Shown: one piece after another, positions 42,430 to 53,306 of the stretch
How positions within the stretch are numbered: position 1 is the stretch's first letter
How the letters are laid out: each line of letters opens with the position of its first letter
From: Dactylonectria macrodidyma
Lineage: Eukaryota; Ascomycota; Sordariomycetes; Hypocreales; Nectriaceae
Direction: 5' to 3'
DNA: 64,000 bases
Assembly: GCA_020744425.1 (NCBI GenBank)
Contig: JAGMUV010000006.1
Location: forward strand, 62,001 to 126,000
The notes under the pieces: model-generated
The model's input: the letters and a program-made list of their open reading frames with translations, nothing else
Told to the model about the DNA's origin: nothing
Database searches by the model: none
Program-made: the position numbers and the translations under genes

Positions 42430-43378
42430 CCGCTTCTCTCGCTTGGCCCCTTGATGAGGCGCGGCTGGTGTCTCCAAGAGTCAGTTTTATCTCGCAGGAT
42501 CCTCTTTCGGCCCTGTTCAGATTTACTGGGAATGCGGCAAGGAATTCAAGGCTGCAAACAACGTACCGGAATTCAGTCCCTTGCCAGGAGCCAACCTCAG
42601 AACTTTTCACGACATTCTGCACCAGAATCTTGAGAGAGGCCAGGCGCCGTTTCATAGTGACCCGCTTGCGCCAACTTATATGGAAATATGATGTTCTTGT
42701 GTGTGAGTATACGGGACGCAGTCTCACCTACGATTCTGACAAGCTGTCTGCCTTGGCCCAACGTCTGCATCCCTTCATCGATGAGAAATATCTCGCAGGA
42801 GTATGGAGCAACGACCTGAAACATGGTCTATTCTGGAGCCGTTCTCTAGCTATTTACGATTCACGTTTGACGCACATTGCGCCATACCGGCGCCGTCCTG
42901 GTCTTGGGAGGCTGTGAATGGCCCCGTGTCTTTGCCCAGGCTAGCACTTCTCACAGATCTGAGTGTCAGACTGGCTGAAAAGGATTATGTTGAATTCTTG
43001 GAATGGGATGTTCAACCCAAGGACAAACGTGTTCCATATGGTCAAGTAGTGTCAGGACATTTGCCCATTCGAGGGCAGACGATCAAGCTACGCCGAATCC
43101 ATGGCAGGGAAACGTGCCGTGGTGACCCTGTTTACCGAGTGGCCTTTGATGATCCAGAAATGGCTGGCATCGAGACCCACCACGAGGCGTACGTGAGTCC
43201 AAAGAGAGGTGCAAAGAGCGATCCGGATATCTGTGTAGGCCACCAGCGGCCCCAGAAAGACTATGTGTCGGAGGAGCAAAAGAAATATCTCGTGCTCTGG
43301 ATCGAAGCATTCACAGCCTTGGAAGGCTGCTCGCTACAAGCTAATGTGCACTTCTTGGTCTTAGACAGGGTTAGCTAA
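42430..43378 (+). pseudogene. HET-domain protein, C-terminal relic
   Basis: Begins inside the HET domain: RGWCLQESVLSRRILF in one frame, switching near 42510 to a frame reading IYWECGKEF, both standard HET landmarks. The first half of the HET domain (LSHCWG, WIDS) is missing. A later frame holds YDSDKLSALAQRLHPF, EKYLAGVW and LKHGLFW, then APSWSWEAVNGPVSL and a long C-terminal region to the stop at 43378. Frame changes near 42510 and between 42680 and 42880 show it is broken. The C-terminal frame alone is open for 191 codons but has no start context of its own. Confidence 0.75.
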
Positions 43379-44431
43379 CGGGAGGACAATGTGTATAGAA
43401 GGGTGGGGGTGTTGTACGGTTATCCGTCGAAGGCTGAGGTTATTGGGGGTTGGGAAACGCAAATATCGAAGCTGATGTAATGAGCGGTAGGAATGGAATA
43501 TATCCAGTTGGTTCATGTAGAGGCTCGACGAGGCAGAGACCCAAGAGTCAGCCAATGCTCGAACTAAAAGGGATGCATGTACAAGATATGTCGAAGCTCT
43601 TATCTAGAAATATGAGGCTCTTTACAGACCCTAGATAGCTGCTCGTCTTATGCAGCAATAAGCCGAGTCTGCTATGGACGATATTAGACGTGGCCGCGGC
43701 GCCTTAGATAGCCCGAGATTGGTAGCGACCCAGCTATTTCTCCATCGTCTGAGAGCAACGCAGCCAGCTACGGCCCAGACTTGAGGCCAGTCTTGTTAAC
43801 CTTCCTGAGAGAGATTACTATAATTAAGGCTTCTAGAGCCCTTCCTGCGAGAATCTAGAAGCGGCAACATAGCATCAGGCGACGGGTACAGGGATGGATT
43901 CAGCGCAAGGAGCGTTCACAACTCGTTTTGTTGGACCACATTGCGAATTATCACTCAGTATCTGCTATCCTTATCTCAATCAGCTTTAATTGAGCCTGTA
44001 GGGCGCTTTATTCAGTTAGAAAGAGTCGAACATAAAACCTCCTCTAATTAGCTAATAGGCCTGACCTGTATATAACTTATGTACGACTTAGTCAGCTAAT
44101 AATGCCACGAAATGAAGGCTTCGCTATGGAACCCCCAGCTTTAGCTACATACTAGTAGCATTTTTCATACACCCTCAGACCCTTGATTTCGGAGGTTGAG
44201 AACCAACCTGAAACCGCAGGTGGTTGATTGTTATGCTAGCTCATGAAGAATAAAATGTAGCCTGTTAACCTTCACTCGAGGCGGCTTAATGGTTATGAAT
44301 TCACAAACACAGGTACATACCATGGGAGGCAACCATACCTGGAGGGGTTTTGTGATCCTTCCAATATGTTATTGGGTCTAGTATAGCTTAATCAGGCTGT
44401 CTGATGACTGTGGGCATGAGTCATGGCCCAA
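43379..44431. other. Intergenic region with possible repeat-derived sequence
   Basis: About 1 kb. A degenerate frame at 43670-43780 (DDIRRGRGALDSPRLVATQL) looks coding-derived but is cut by stops; source unknown. Nothing else is supported. Confidence 0.35.
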
Positions 44432-45334
44432 CTACCCCTTTAGGAGGTACTCTCCCATCACCGCAATCCCTCCATCTGGCCCCCTCTCACTCACAACCCT
44501 CTCCATCACCACCGTAAACCTCTCCAAGAACCCATCATCGATCCCATCATCCCGACAAGCATCCAAAATATTTCGCACTCCCTGCGCCTGCATCCCAACC
44601 GGATTTCCCAAGTTATCATCCCAAGCTTTCTCATCCCACGACCGCGCAATGAGTCCAGTATACGGTATCAACGCGCTTAGGAACGGGTTCAGACTCCCGG
44701 AGACAATTGGCTCTAGCTTCTCCTCTGGCGTTGCGTGGCCTTTTTTGAGGAGCGCCATAGCCGTGAACATTCCACCGAACATGCCGTACATGGACGAGAG
44801 GGCAGCGAGGTCGTACCTGGCTGCATTGTCGACGGCGGCACCGAGATACTCTGGTCTGCCGAGGGGTTCAAGGAGCGAGGCAATGGGCTCGAAAAGGTGC
44901 CGGGTTTCTCCGCTTAGGACGAAGAAAGAGTGAGGTCCGCCCACCATTTGAGGAGTTACCATCACAGCTCCGTCGAAGTAAAGCTTGGAGCCATACGAAG
45001 CAGTCAAATCTGCCATCTCGCGTGCTTGTTTAGGCGTTCCGTTGGTAAGATTGATCAATGTCTTTCCCTCGAGAGCCGTAGCTGGAAGGGCAGCAAGTAC
45101 CGTCGAGATGGTGGAGTAGTTGAGGAGACAGATTACAACAATGTCATTCTTGGAAATGGCAGTCTGGACATCTGCTTCGAAAACGGCACCAGCCTCAACC
45201 GCAGCCTTGACTTGGGGCCGGTCCGTGGTGCGGTTCCATATCGTCACTTTGTTAGAGGCTTTCAAGAAGTGTTGGACGAGAGCAGCGCCCATGTTGCCGA
45301 TGCCGAGAAATGTGAGAGACTGAAGGGTGGCCAT
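44432..45334 (-). CDS. NAD(P)-binding 6-phosphogluconate dehydrogenase-type oxidoreductase (imine-reductase-like)
   Basis: 300 aa, single exon. The N-terminal Rossmann domain has LGIGNMGAALVQHFL (GxGxxG at residues 11-16) and KVTIWNRT, where the NRT after beta-2 suggests NADPH use. VVICLLNYSTISTVL and a GKTLINLTNG segment follow. The C-terminal domain is the helical dimerisation region of beta-hydroxyacid dehydrogenase/imine reductase families, with YDLAALSSMYGMFGGMF. The conserved lysine of hydroxyacid dehydrogenases is not apparent at the usual spot (VDNAARYDLA), which points to the IRED branch. The reaction (imine or oxo reduction) is inferred. The gene is intact and stands between broken HET genes. 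Confidence 0.82.
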   Translation of the reverse strand: MATLQSLTFLGIGNMGAALVQHFLKASNKVTIWNRTTDRPQVKAAVEAGAVFEADVQTAISKNDIVVICLLNYSTISTVLAALPATALEGKTLINLTNGTPKQAREMADLTASYGSKLYFDGAVMVTPQMVGGPHSFFVLSGETRHLFEPIASLLEPLGRPEYLGAAVDNAARYDLAALSSMYGMFGGMFTAMALLKKGHATPEEKLEPIVSGSLNPFLSALIPYTGLIARSWDEKAWDDNLGNPVGMQAQGVRNILDACRDDGIDDGFLERFTVVMERVVSERGPDGGIAVMGEYLLKG

Positions 45335-46161
45335 TGTAGCGTTGTAGGAGTCGAGGTTGTTAGAGTTGGAGGCTTTCTACTGAGATTGTTTTTGGGTGAT
45401 GGTCAAACATATGGTGCCAACTTGTAGTCTACTTATACTAAAGATCAGGAATGCAAGACATTCATACCGAATTTTCATGTCTCGTGAATTAAGCTGCTTG
45501 TGTTCACACAAAAAGTTCACGACGTTCCGCGGTTGCTGGATCGGCCAGTCATCCGCAAGATTCTCGCCAAGACATGGTGTTAATTGCTCAAATAAAATAT
45601 GAGTCACGTCGATGTAAGACGGCATGAATATAATTAATATTCCAGGTGTGTTCGGATGAATTGAATGTCCTTGGGGCGTAATGTTGACGCTTAGAAATCA
45701 TCGTGTTCGTAAGCGAAGGGTGGTCGAATTAATCAGCGCCAAGACCAGAGCCGACGACTTTTCAACTTCGCTCAACCTCAGCCTAAATAAGATACAACGC
45801 CTAACCGGCGAGGTCGGCGGTATTTTGGCCATAATACCGCTGTGCCCTTTGCGTTCCGGCGCCAATCCGCTGGCCGGAAACCCCCTGGTGAGTGAACGGC
45901 CAGGGGTCTAAAATGCCACCTCCATAATACCGATTTTTGAACCTCTACGGCTACTTGAGGGACTGGCATGCTGAAATGAAAAGCATAAACTGGAATGCCA
46001 TTGTCTCTTACTACGCTAAATTCACGCGACAGGTGCCGTCTAAGGAGGAGTTCAACTATGGTCTCAAATTCGATCCCGGCTATTTGAGACCTGCGCATCT
46101 TCTAGAGCTTTGCCTGCTGATGCTGTAGGTTTATAACCCCACACTGGAGGTGGCTGCGGGA
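45335..46161. other. Intergenic region
   Basis: Short ORFs on both strands (for example 45937-46128, KFDPGYLRPAHLLELCLLM) without recognised family. No gene supported. Confidence 0.35.
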
Positions 46162-47043
46162 TCATTTAAATGAAGAGTACAAACACAGTCTCCTTTGCTT
46201 TTTTCTCGAGACGATTTCTGGGGGCGACTGCCAGACAGAAAATTGTGGCAAACTTATGGAAGTTAACCGAATCGATGGCAAGCTCGCTAGGTATCCTCTC
46301 GAAGAGCCTACAGTATGCACTCTTTGGACTTTCCAGAGAAGGCACATGAGGAATAAGACGTGCATGGCCAACTTAACGCGATAATTCTCTTGGACAGTCT
46401 GTGCACGAGTCTACCAGTAATCACAAGTGATCGTTTCCAAGCGCTGCAGGACCTTGAATGCATGGAGTCGTGACAGACTGGGGAAGTTCGAATTAGTTTC
46501 CATTCTGAGATGCTAAGTCGCCATTCATCGACTCCGCTAGATGCTCCAGCTCCTCCTCGTTCTAACCGACCTGCTAAGTAACCCAACCGCGCGCTTTGAG
46601 CGTAAACGAGATCCATATTCCATGGCGTGGAGTGTAATTTCTTTCTGTCTGCATTGCTTCTGCGGGATGCACTCTTTGTCGATCCAGGGAAGATCCACCC
46701 GAACGTGATCCATGTAATTTATAATTCGCATAAAGACACATAATGGAAGCCACAGCTTTGTCGCGTGACTTGGATTAGACACCTCGGTGCTCCAGTCAAC
46801 TCGAACGAGTTGGCTCCGACGCTGGGTCGACAGGGCCGCAAAGCGGACCTTGATGCCCGCCGTTTGAAGGAACACCATCTTCAAGAAGGCAAGCAGGACT
46901 AGGCGCAGCGCGTCGTCGAGCCCAGGCTCTTCAAAGTCTATAGCCATCAGGCGGTACTGCGCAGATATGAGGATCTCCTGGAGGAGCGCCGCTTCCATCT
47001 TCCGGTCTATCTGGAACGCGAGGGTCCGTATCTCAGAATTCAC
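46162..47043 (-). pseudogene. Chimeric relic: unknown helical-domain N-terminus joined to a HET-domain fragment
   Basis: The frame from 47043 starts as a fungal helical-domain protein seen at regulator C-termini (FQIDRKMEAALLQEILISAQ, FEEPGLDDALRLVLLAFLKM). At about 46730 the character changes to a HET-type core: PWIDKECIPQ and QKEITLHAM. The HET reading then continues in another frame as MDLVYAQSARLGYL from 46616, so a frameshift lies near 46620. The remaining HET sequence is unreadable towards 46162. Neither part is complete. Two different gene fragments appear fused by rearrangement, although a natural fusion broken later is possible. Confidence 0.55.
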
Positions 47044-47407
47044 CCCAACAAACTATTTGCTTGCGATATAATACTTCTTCTCGATGGTTTCGATTCCCAT
47101 CTACGCCATTTTACTTATTGACGGAGCAACGACGAATACAGTCATCCCCTGCATCTCGTCCTGGTGGTAATAGGCTTACCCCGCTATCATTCTGCTGTTG
47201 ATGATTGTCGTCATCGTCATCGCATCGCTGGAGACTTGGCAGACACCTCGTGGGAAGTACACTACTTGACCAAAGTATTCTTCCGTCAATGTATCTCTGT
47301 GTTCATGCTTTCAAACAGCTATTTATGATAGCGTGGGTTGGTTCTATACTTGTACTAAACGCCTAAACGGAACAGAGCTGACGGATGCCTACCTTCTACC
47401 GTGCACC
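47044..47407. other. Intergenic region
   Basis: No supported gene. A short GTCGTCATCGTCATCGCATCG run lies at about 47204-47224. Confidence 0.35.
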
Positions 47408-47794
47408 ATGGGCATCCATACTAAACTAGACATAGTCTCCTACAACGCCGGATACGACCAACAGTCAGGGTCTATGACTGCCGTGGCCTGCTCTGATGGC
47501 AAGAACGGGCTAAGTACCAGATGTGGCTGGAAGACTCGGTGCAACATCCCCAAGTTCCCCTACAATGGCGGCGCCCAGGCCGTTGGCGGCTGGAACTCGG
47601 CTTCTTGCGGCGCTTGCGGGAAGCTCACATAAAAGAGCAAATCCATCTATCCTTGCCATCGATCATGCTGATGCCGGCTTCAATATCAGCCTGAGTGCTA
47701 TGAACACCCTTATGGTGGGTAGGCTGTCAAGCTGGGCCGCGTGGACGCTACATCTAGCCATATTCCTGTTAAGAACTGCAGGTTAAATAAATGA
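47408..47794 (+). pseudogene. Cerato-platanin family small secreted protein, broken
   Basis: Family blocks are clear: VSYNAGYDQQSGSMTAVACS, DGKNGLSTRCGWKT, FPYNGGAQAVGGWNSASCG, CGKLT, LAIDHADAGFNISLSAMNTL and VKLGRVDAT. The frame changes after GKLT (about 47630) and again after 47710, where a stop also occurs. The usual signal peptide exon is not seen. Active relatives are cysteine-rich secreted wall-associated proteins that expand polysaccharides and can elicit plant responses. This copy is inactive and is described as a relic only. Confidence 0.75.
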
Positions 47795-47965
47795 TCGGTG
47801 CATTGGGTTAAATGAGAGAAGCATTACTATCTCAGGATCGAGCTTGTTTCTCCTTCTGGAAGTGATACATTATATAGTCAACAAGACACGGCAGTCCAAC
47901 ACAAGCGTGAGCTGTGGTTGCCCCCGGCAGGCCACTATCCTCGTTGATGCCATTAATATTTGCTC

Positions 47966-49278
47966 TTATTCATCCCAAATAGTTGCCACCACTGGGCCAG
48001 TGAGTTGGACCTGACCAAGCTTTCCGCCCTTGTCCTCCGGAACGATCTTGCCAGACTTTACGTCTCGTTTCCAGATGACCACTGTCTGGTTGCCCTGATG
48101 CCCTACTGCAATCTTGTCTCCAGCCTTGTTGAAGGAAAACTGACGGGGAAGCCATCCGCCGGATGGAGCCAACTGGATGAGTTTCAGTGTGCCATCATCC
48201 TTGATGGCGAACGTGGACAGTGTGTCTGATGGCCCGGATCCGAATAGGGGTGACGCGCTGAAGGACTTTTCGCGATTCGACACCACGAGGAAACGATGAT
48301 CAGGCTATATGGAATATCAGCTACTGGGAACGCGGCGTCTGACTAGGGATTTGTGAGATTATAGGCCCTTACACTCATGGCAATCTCGCTTGCTGGGGCC
48401 GTGGTTGCAGGAAGTCCGGCATCTAACGCGGGGATGTCAAAGACGCGAGTGAACTTGAGACCTTTTCTCTTATATTCCACCCGGTAGGAATAAATCTTCT
48501 GACTGAGTTCGCCGTTATGGAAGAAGAAAGTATCTCCATTTGCCATGACTCGGAAAAACCCATGTCGCGGTCCGCTGCCAGGCTCGGCCGTGAGCTCTCC
48601 CACCTCCACAATAGGCGCAACTTTGTGCTTGTTGTAGGTGAATACGCGACACCGATCCCCGCCGAGGTCAGGGATGACGATGTATGTATTTGTTGGGTCA
48701 ATGATGACGTGGTGAAGGTAACTACGGTCCTGTCGAGAAGCAACAGGTCCGGTTTCGCTGATGTTTGGATAGATTTGTTGCAGTGGCTCAGATCCTGGAA
48801 GAGCTCCATTCTTTCCAAGGGCAAACACGGCCGCCGCGCTTCGATTGCTACCGAGAGTTAATATGTGGATCAGAGGCATTTGTCAAATAGAAATAGTGCC
48901 TACTTACTATGAGGCAGTCACGTAACCCCGCCTCCCCAATGGCGTGGTCACAATCGCTCCAGCTACACCGCTGAGGGGTGCTTGAACCCGTGCCACACGA
49001 CTAAGAGTCCCATCGCCATCGATAGAGAAAGAGTTTAGAGATCCGGATGTTGAGGTGCTCACACCGCGGTCAAGACAGTAGAGCACCCGATCCCGACGGT
49101 CGAGTGTCAGCCAAGAAGGGTTGGGCCCACAGTCGGCTGTCTTGCCGATAACAGAAAACGCGTACTCATGCCTGTACTTTGTCAAGGATAATGTCGTGAC
49201 ATTGCCACCCGAGTCTGCAGCGAAAAGAGTGGCGGCGTTGCAGGACGCCGCCGACAGCAACCAAAGACTGATACGCAT
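47966..49278 (-). CDS. Secreted seven-bladed beta-propeller lactonase-like protein, three exons
   Basis: Exons 49278..48908, 48847..48373 and 48304..47966 join in frame through 60- and 68-nt introns (GTAAGT...GGTAG; GTAAGG...GCTGAT...ATAG) to give 394 aa, the usual lactonase length. The first ~15 residues (MRISLWLLSAASCNA) look like a signal peptide, and the frame upstream of 49278 is non-homologous. Blades include NPSWLTLDRRDRVLYCLDRG, SYLHHVIIDPTNTYIVIPDL, GPRHGFF and PDHRFLVVSNRE, the recurring pattern of 6-phosphogluconolactonase/muconate-cycloisomerase-like fungal proteins. The likely reaction is lactone hydrolysis or cyclisation outside the cell; the substrate is unknown. Confidence 0.82.
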
Positions 49279-50586
49279 GGTGGAGACTTGCTCAGACTCG
49301 CTCAGCAACTACAGGCAACGAGAAACATGCCTCACTGGTTGACTGGATCAAACTGGGACAAGTATCTGCAATGGTAAATTGACTGGGCTTGAATGGCGTT
49401 TCTAAGTGGCACTTGTTGATATTTATGGAACAAGGCTTGTACCATCAAGCCCTGGGCTAACCCGCAATGTAATTACTGAAAACCTGCAAAATAGGGGGGC
49501 CCATGCGGATTGCTGGGGTTGTTATGTCCTATATCCACCAACAATATTGTTAGACTAACCCCGCACGGCTGACAAGGATCCGCGCATGCCCCAATGAAGG
49601 ACTGCGAAAACAGGAAGATGAAATAGCCTAAACGGATTCTCGGAACCCTGCCTCTCTCTTTTCCTACGCTAGGATAAGGAGACGGAAAAGAGTCTGTCGT
49701 GGTTCTCTGCGTCGGCATCGGAAGCGGAATCACAATACAATAAACATCAAGTTGGTCGCAACTGTCATCAACCAGTTTATGTGGCTTTAATGTGAGAATA
49801 CGGTGCCCTTGTGATGGTAGCCTCCGTTCTCTCGAGCTTTTAGGTCCCGTCCCCTCACCGCACTCGGACCCTTAATCTTACGTCCAACTTGTTAGCAAAG
49901 GGTTCAATCTGTTCTCTACCATCCTGGACGGCATATCTAGGCTCCCCTAAAAATCGGATGATATTGCAGTCGTCGGGCTGCACCCTGAAAATCCGCTGAC
50001 GGATATCGGGTTCGAAATAATAGGTCAAATAGGGCCGCTTAATTGTTAGATGGAAGAGGAAGAAGGATCACAATTTCGGCTCATGGAGGATGTAATTAGA
50101 CTTACACGTGACATCGGATTGCGGGTCCGAGCCACGGGCCAGTCTTAGCTACACTATCGACTCCGGCCGAAGCCAGCTACCCTGTACCTTGGTTTCTTTA
50201 GCTGTGGACTCCAGCCTAGCACGTCGTCTTGCCCATAAGGGATTCTATGGACATCTAGATGTCTTCACGACGGTAATAATACAACAACAACAACAACGAC
50301 GACGACGGCATATCTAGGTTGAGAATTTCTGTCCACGTTACCTAGACATAAGCACCAGAGAAGAGTAGTTGACTAGTTAGAGTCTGCTTCATATGGGAAT
50401 CAAGCTCTCGGATGCTAAAATTGCTGCAAGTAGTTTGGAGTAGTAGGAGTATGCTAGTATTTAATAGTTGTCAAATTCCACGTGCGTCGGCTCAGTCTTG
50501 AGAAACTCGCCATCCATGATCCAATCTGCATACGCGTCCTCCATGAAGTCTAGGGCGTTGCTGCTACCCTCGTCCTCTCCTTCTCA
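49279..50586. other. Intergenic region with a microsatellite
   Basis: No supported gene. A (CAA)n then (CGA)n microsatellite lies at about 50281-50308. The HET relic begins at its right end. Confidence 0.45.
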
Positions 50587-51640
50587 AGGTCGCAGGATTA
50601 GAGGGGTATGCACGCCCCATAGCAGGGCCACCACATCCCCAGTTCGGATTACCGCATAGCCGAAGCCAAGCATACCCTTTGCCATTTTGAAGAGGCTCTT
50701 TCCGGGAAAGATCAGACCCTCCAGTACGCCCTGCTCAAATGACGCCAGCTGGTCGCTAATGGCAGAACGTTTGGTCCCTTCGCAACCGTAGCTCTCAGGC
50801 CAGTCACGGATGAATTTAGTCAGAGCATCGAGTTCCATGGGTTCTCGGCTCAGGGCCTTGTGAAAGAGCCGGTCGACATGCTCTGAATAGTGATAGTAAC
50901 CCCTTGAGAATTGTTCGCCAGATATAGTCCTCGGCGCCGCCAGTTGAAGGGCCCAGCTCGGTAAAACCAACAACGGAGGTGAGCCAGATATTAGTGTCTA
51001 TTGTCTCGGATTGTGGCAGCTGCAACACTTCGGTGTTGACGTCGACTCTGCATCCAGGGCGATGGAGAGCCAAGGGCTTACGAAGTCGCCTTTCCACACG
51101 GCGTAGGACGGCAGCACGCCAGGGCAGCAGTTTCGCTTCCTGCGGCCGAATAATGGCCGAAGTTGAGTGTGCCCGACTTGCTGCCACTCAGGAACCAATC
51201 TTGGTAGGCTGTCTTCGCTGTCCGCCACCCTTTTTGGGACGCAGCGATTGAGATGGTACACCTCAGAACCAGCATTCCCCTCACGGATAAAGGACTTTGT
51301 CATGGTAAAGAAGACATCAACAAACGACGTGGTGTAGTCTGCTATTAGGGCCGAGTCTATCCCCGTCGGTGATGACGCCTATTCTTCTCCTCGAGATCTA
51401 CTTGACGGATGCTGATGGAGTCGACCTAAAGCCATGAGATGACTCGGTGGCACTGAAGCTGACGGAGCGCGGCATAAAGATTGTGAGCTATCAGGAATGG
51501 CTCGCCGTTGACTCGAATGAATTTTGATTGTATTCATGGCTTCGCCCCAGATACAGTATAACGCTGCGTAGCGCGGAGCATCCTCGACTAGGGATGCCTG
51601 ACACAGCTCAAGTGCCAAGTCTTGTGACTGGCTGAGATCG
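50587..51640 (-). pseudogene. HET-domain protein, broken
   Basis: The minus strand reads LALELCQASLVEDAPRYAAL then YCIWGEAMNTIKI, the start of a HET domain. A frame change follows, then VNGEPFLIAHNLYAALRQLQ and WL-stop-VDSIS, where a TAG replaces the usual Trp of the WLWVDSI motif. Downstream frames keep MTKSFIREGNAGSEVYHLNR, PEWQQVGHTQLRP and, at the C-terminus (50584-50973), GYAVIRTGDVVALLWGVHTP, the typical end of large HET proteins. At least one nonsense codon and several frame changes are present. Confidence 0.75.
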
Positions 51641-52265
51641 CCAGCAAGCAGGCGAGTCTGATGTCGGCGGTTTCGCGACTAAGAGGCTGATAAAAGAAGA
51701 CTATGGTAGCAGTGCTTAACAATGAGAGATAAGTCGAAGAATTAGAAGAGACTGCGTAGGACCTCGCTGGGTGAAATAGATTAGCTAGGTTGCTGGCGGC
51801 TTCATCGAGGCAAGCGAGTTTGCTGGCACGTAAGCAAAGAACCACAATTTGATAAAAGAGATGACCGGGACAAGTCCATCCAGGCAGAGTACCTGGATGG
51901 ATGTGAGATTGGGAGAATATATAATGTAGAAAGTGGAGACTGTCAGCATGCAGTGCCGGGTAGCAATATAAAGCTATATGATTCAAAATTTGTGTATCGA
52001 AATGTGTATTGCAGTTTAATGTATATTTGGAAAGATTAGTAGCTGTCCGCACCGTTAAAGGCGAATTGCTGCAACCACAAGGTCAAAAAAACCAGCTATG
52101 ACGCCCTCCACCTATCCTACCTGATTGGTATGTAGGTCCGGCCTGAGTTACCATATTATCCTGAGGACAGAATCATCACCCATAGTCTCACCGCTGTTGC
52201 ACTTCATGCTTACTCGCTTGCCTCTAGGTCATGAAAGTTCTGAATACGCCACCGGCTACAATAAT
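51641..52265. other. Intergenic region with a dispersed repeat copy
   Basis: Holds the repeat copy at 52043-52095. The frame at 51588-52052 is an extension of the HET relic region without clear homology. No other gene is supported. Confidence 0.4.
52043..52095 (+). repeat. Dispersed repeat, copy A (G-to-A rich relative of 61886-61939)
   Basis: About 53 bp align with 61886-61939 in the same orientation (CTGTCCGC...GGCGA...TTGCTGC...CCAC...GTCAAAAAAA). Of nine or so differences, six are C:G to T:A changes in this copy. It is probably a transposon end. Confidence 0.6.
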
Positions 52266-53306
52266 CTATTTAAACAAGTGCTTGTTGACAGGCGTCAAAG
52301 GCGGCTGACCGGTGAGCACCGCAATGGTATTCTCCATGGCCAGACGTTCGAATCCGATGGACGTTTCCAAAGCCCCTCCCGCTGTATGGCATGTCAAAGT
52401 CGCATTCCGCATCTTCTGCAGCCTCGAGTTTGGTCTCGGCTCGTCCTCAAAGACGTCCAGGCCAACGGCGAACAAATCTCCCGAGTCCATCGCATCAGCA
52501 ACGGCTTCTTCGTCTAAAAGACTGCCACGGGCGATATTGACTAGTCGCGAACCCTTCTTCATCTTTGCAATTTTTTCGCGTGTCAGGATCTTCTTGCCGC
52601 CGGCACCAGGGGCTGCCAAGACGATACAATCCGCAATGGCTAGCATTTCATCCAGATCGGGATAACAAGTAGCCTCGACGGCAGCCTCCTGCTCCGCGCT
52701 CTTGGGGAAAGGGTCATGATACACTATCCGAACGCCGAGCGCCTTGTAAGCCTTGACGGCGATCTGATAGCCAATGTTGCCCAGGCCGATGAGGCCCAAG
52801 ATGTGGCCACGCGGGTTGTGAGCCGTAAGTTGCGTGTGGGCGTGGGCATCACGGAACTCATCCGCACTGCCGCGAGCAGCCATATTAGACCACTGCATGT
52901 TCCGGAACACGGAGATGATGTGGTACAAGGCCATGTCGGCGACGGCTTCCGACGAAGCGGCGGCGCCGTTGCAGTAAAGGATACCTGCTTCGGCCATAAC
53001 ATCAACGTCCGCCCAGTCGTAGCCTGCGCCTGCTGATGCGTATACCTTGAGTGACTTGGGCAATAGTGGAATCAACTCGCGGTCCCAACGACCCATCTCT
53101 CCCCCAGTGACCCAAAAGGGACGCATGACGGCGTGGAATTGTCCCCATTTGCCGTGACGAAGGGCTTCCAGGAAAGGGCCGCGCTGACGCTCTTCTGCCG
53201 AGGGGCAGATTACGGTGAACTGTTCTTGAAGAGTCTTGTATAAGCCATGGTTGTACTTGATCGGGTCCCCGATGTGGAGCACGATTGGCTTCGAGTTTGT
53301 TGCCAT
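52266..53306 (-). CDS. D-2-hydroxyacid dehydrogenase (NAD-dependent; mandelate dehydrogenase-like)
   Basis: 346 aa from the Met at 53306; the open frame extends to 53417 but without homology. Family features: KVYASAGAGYDWADVDVMAE in the catalytic domain; LIGLGNIGYQIAVKAYKALG as the NAD-binding GxGxxG loop; VYHDPFPK after beta-2; NIARGSLLDEEAV with the catalytic Arg; GLDVFEDEP with the catalytic Glu; and CHTAGG with the His of the catalytic pair. Such enzymes reduce 2-keto acids to D-2-hydroxy acids or act in reverse on mandelate-like compounds. It is divergent from the MFS gene at 54032 over 725 bp, which suggests shared control. Confidence 0.88.
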   Translation of the reverse strand: MATNSKPIVLHIGDPIKYNHGLYKTLQEQFTVICPSAEERQRGPFLEALRHGKWGQFHAVMRPFWVTGGEMGRWDRELIPLLPKSLKVYASAGAGYDWADVDVMAEAGILYCNGAAASSEAVADMALYHIISVFRNMQWSNMAARGSADEFRDAHAHTQLTAHNPRGHILGLIGLGNIGYQIAVKAYKALGVRIVYHDPFPKSAEQEAAVEATCYPDLDEMLAIADCIVLAAPGAGGKKILTREKIAKMKKGSRLVNIARGSLLDEEAVADAMDSGDLFAVGLDVFEDEPRPNSRLQKMRNATLTCHTAGGALETSIGFERLAMENTIAVLTGQPPLTPVNKHLFK

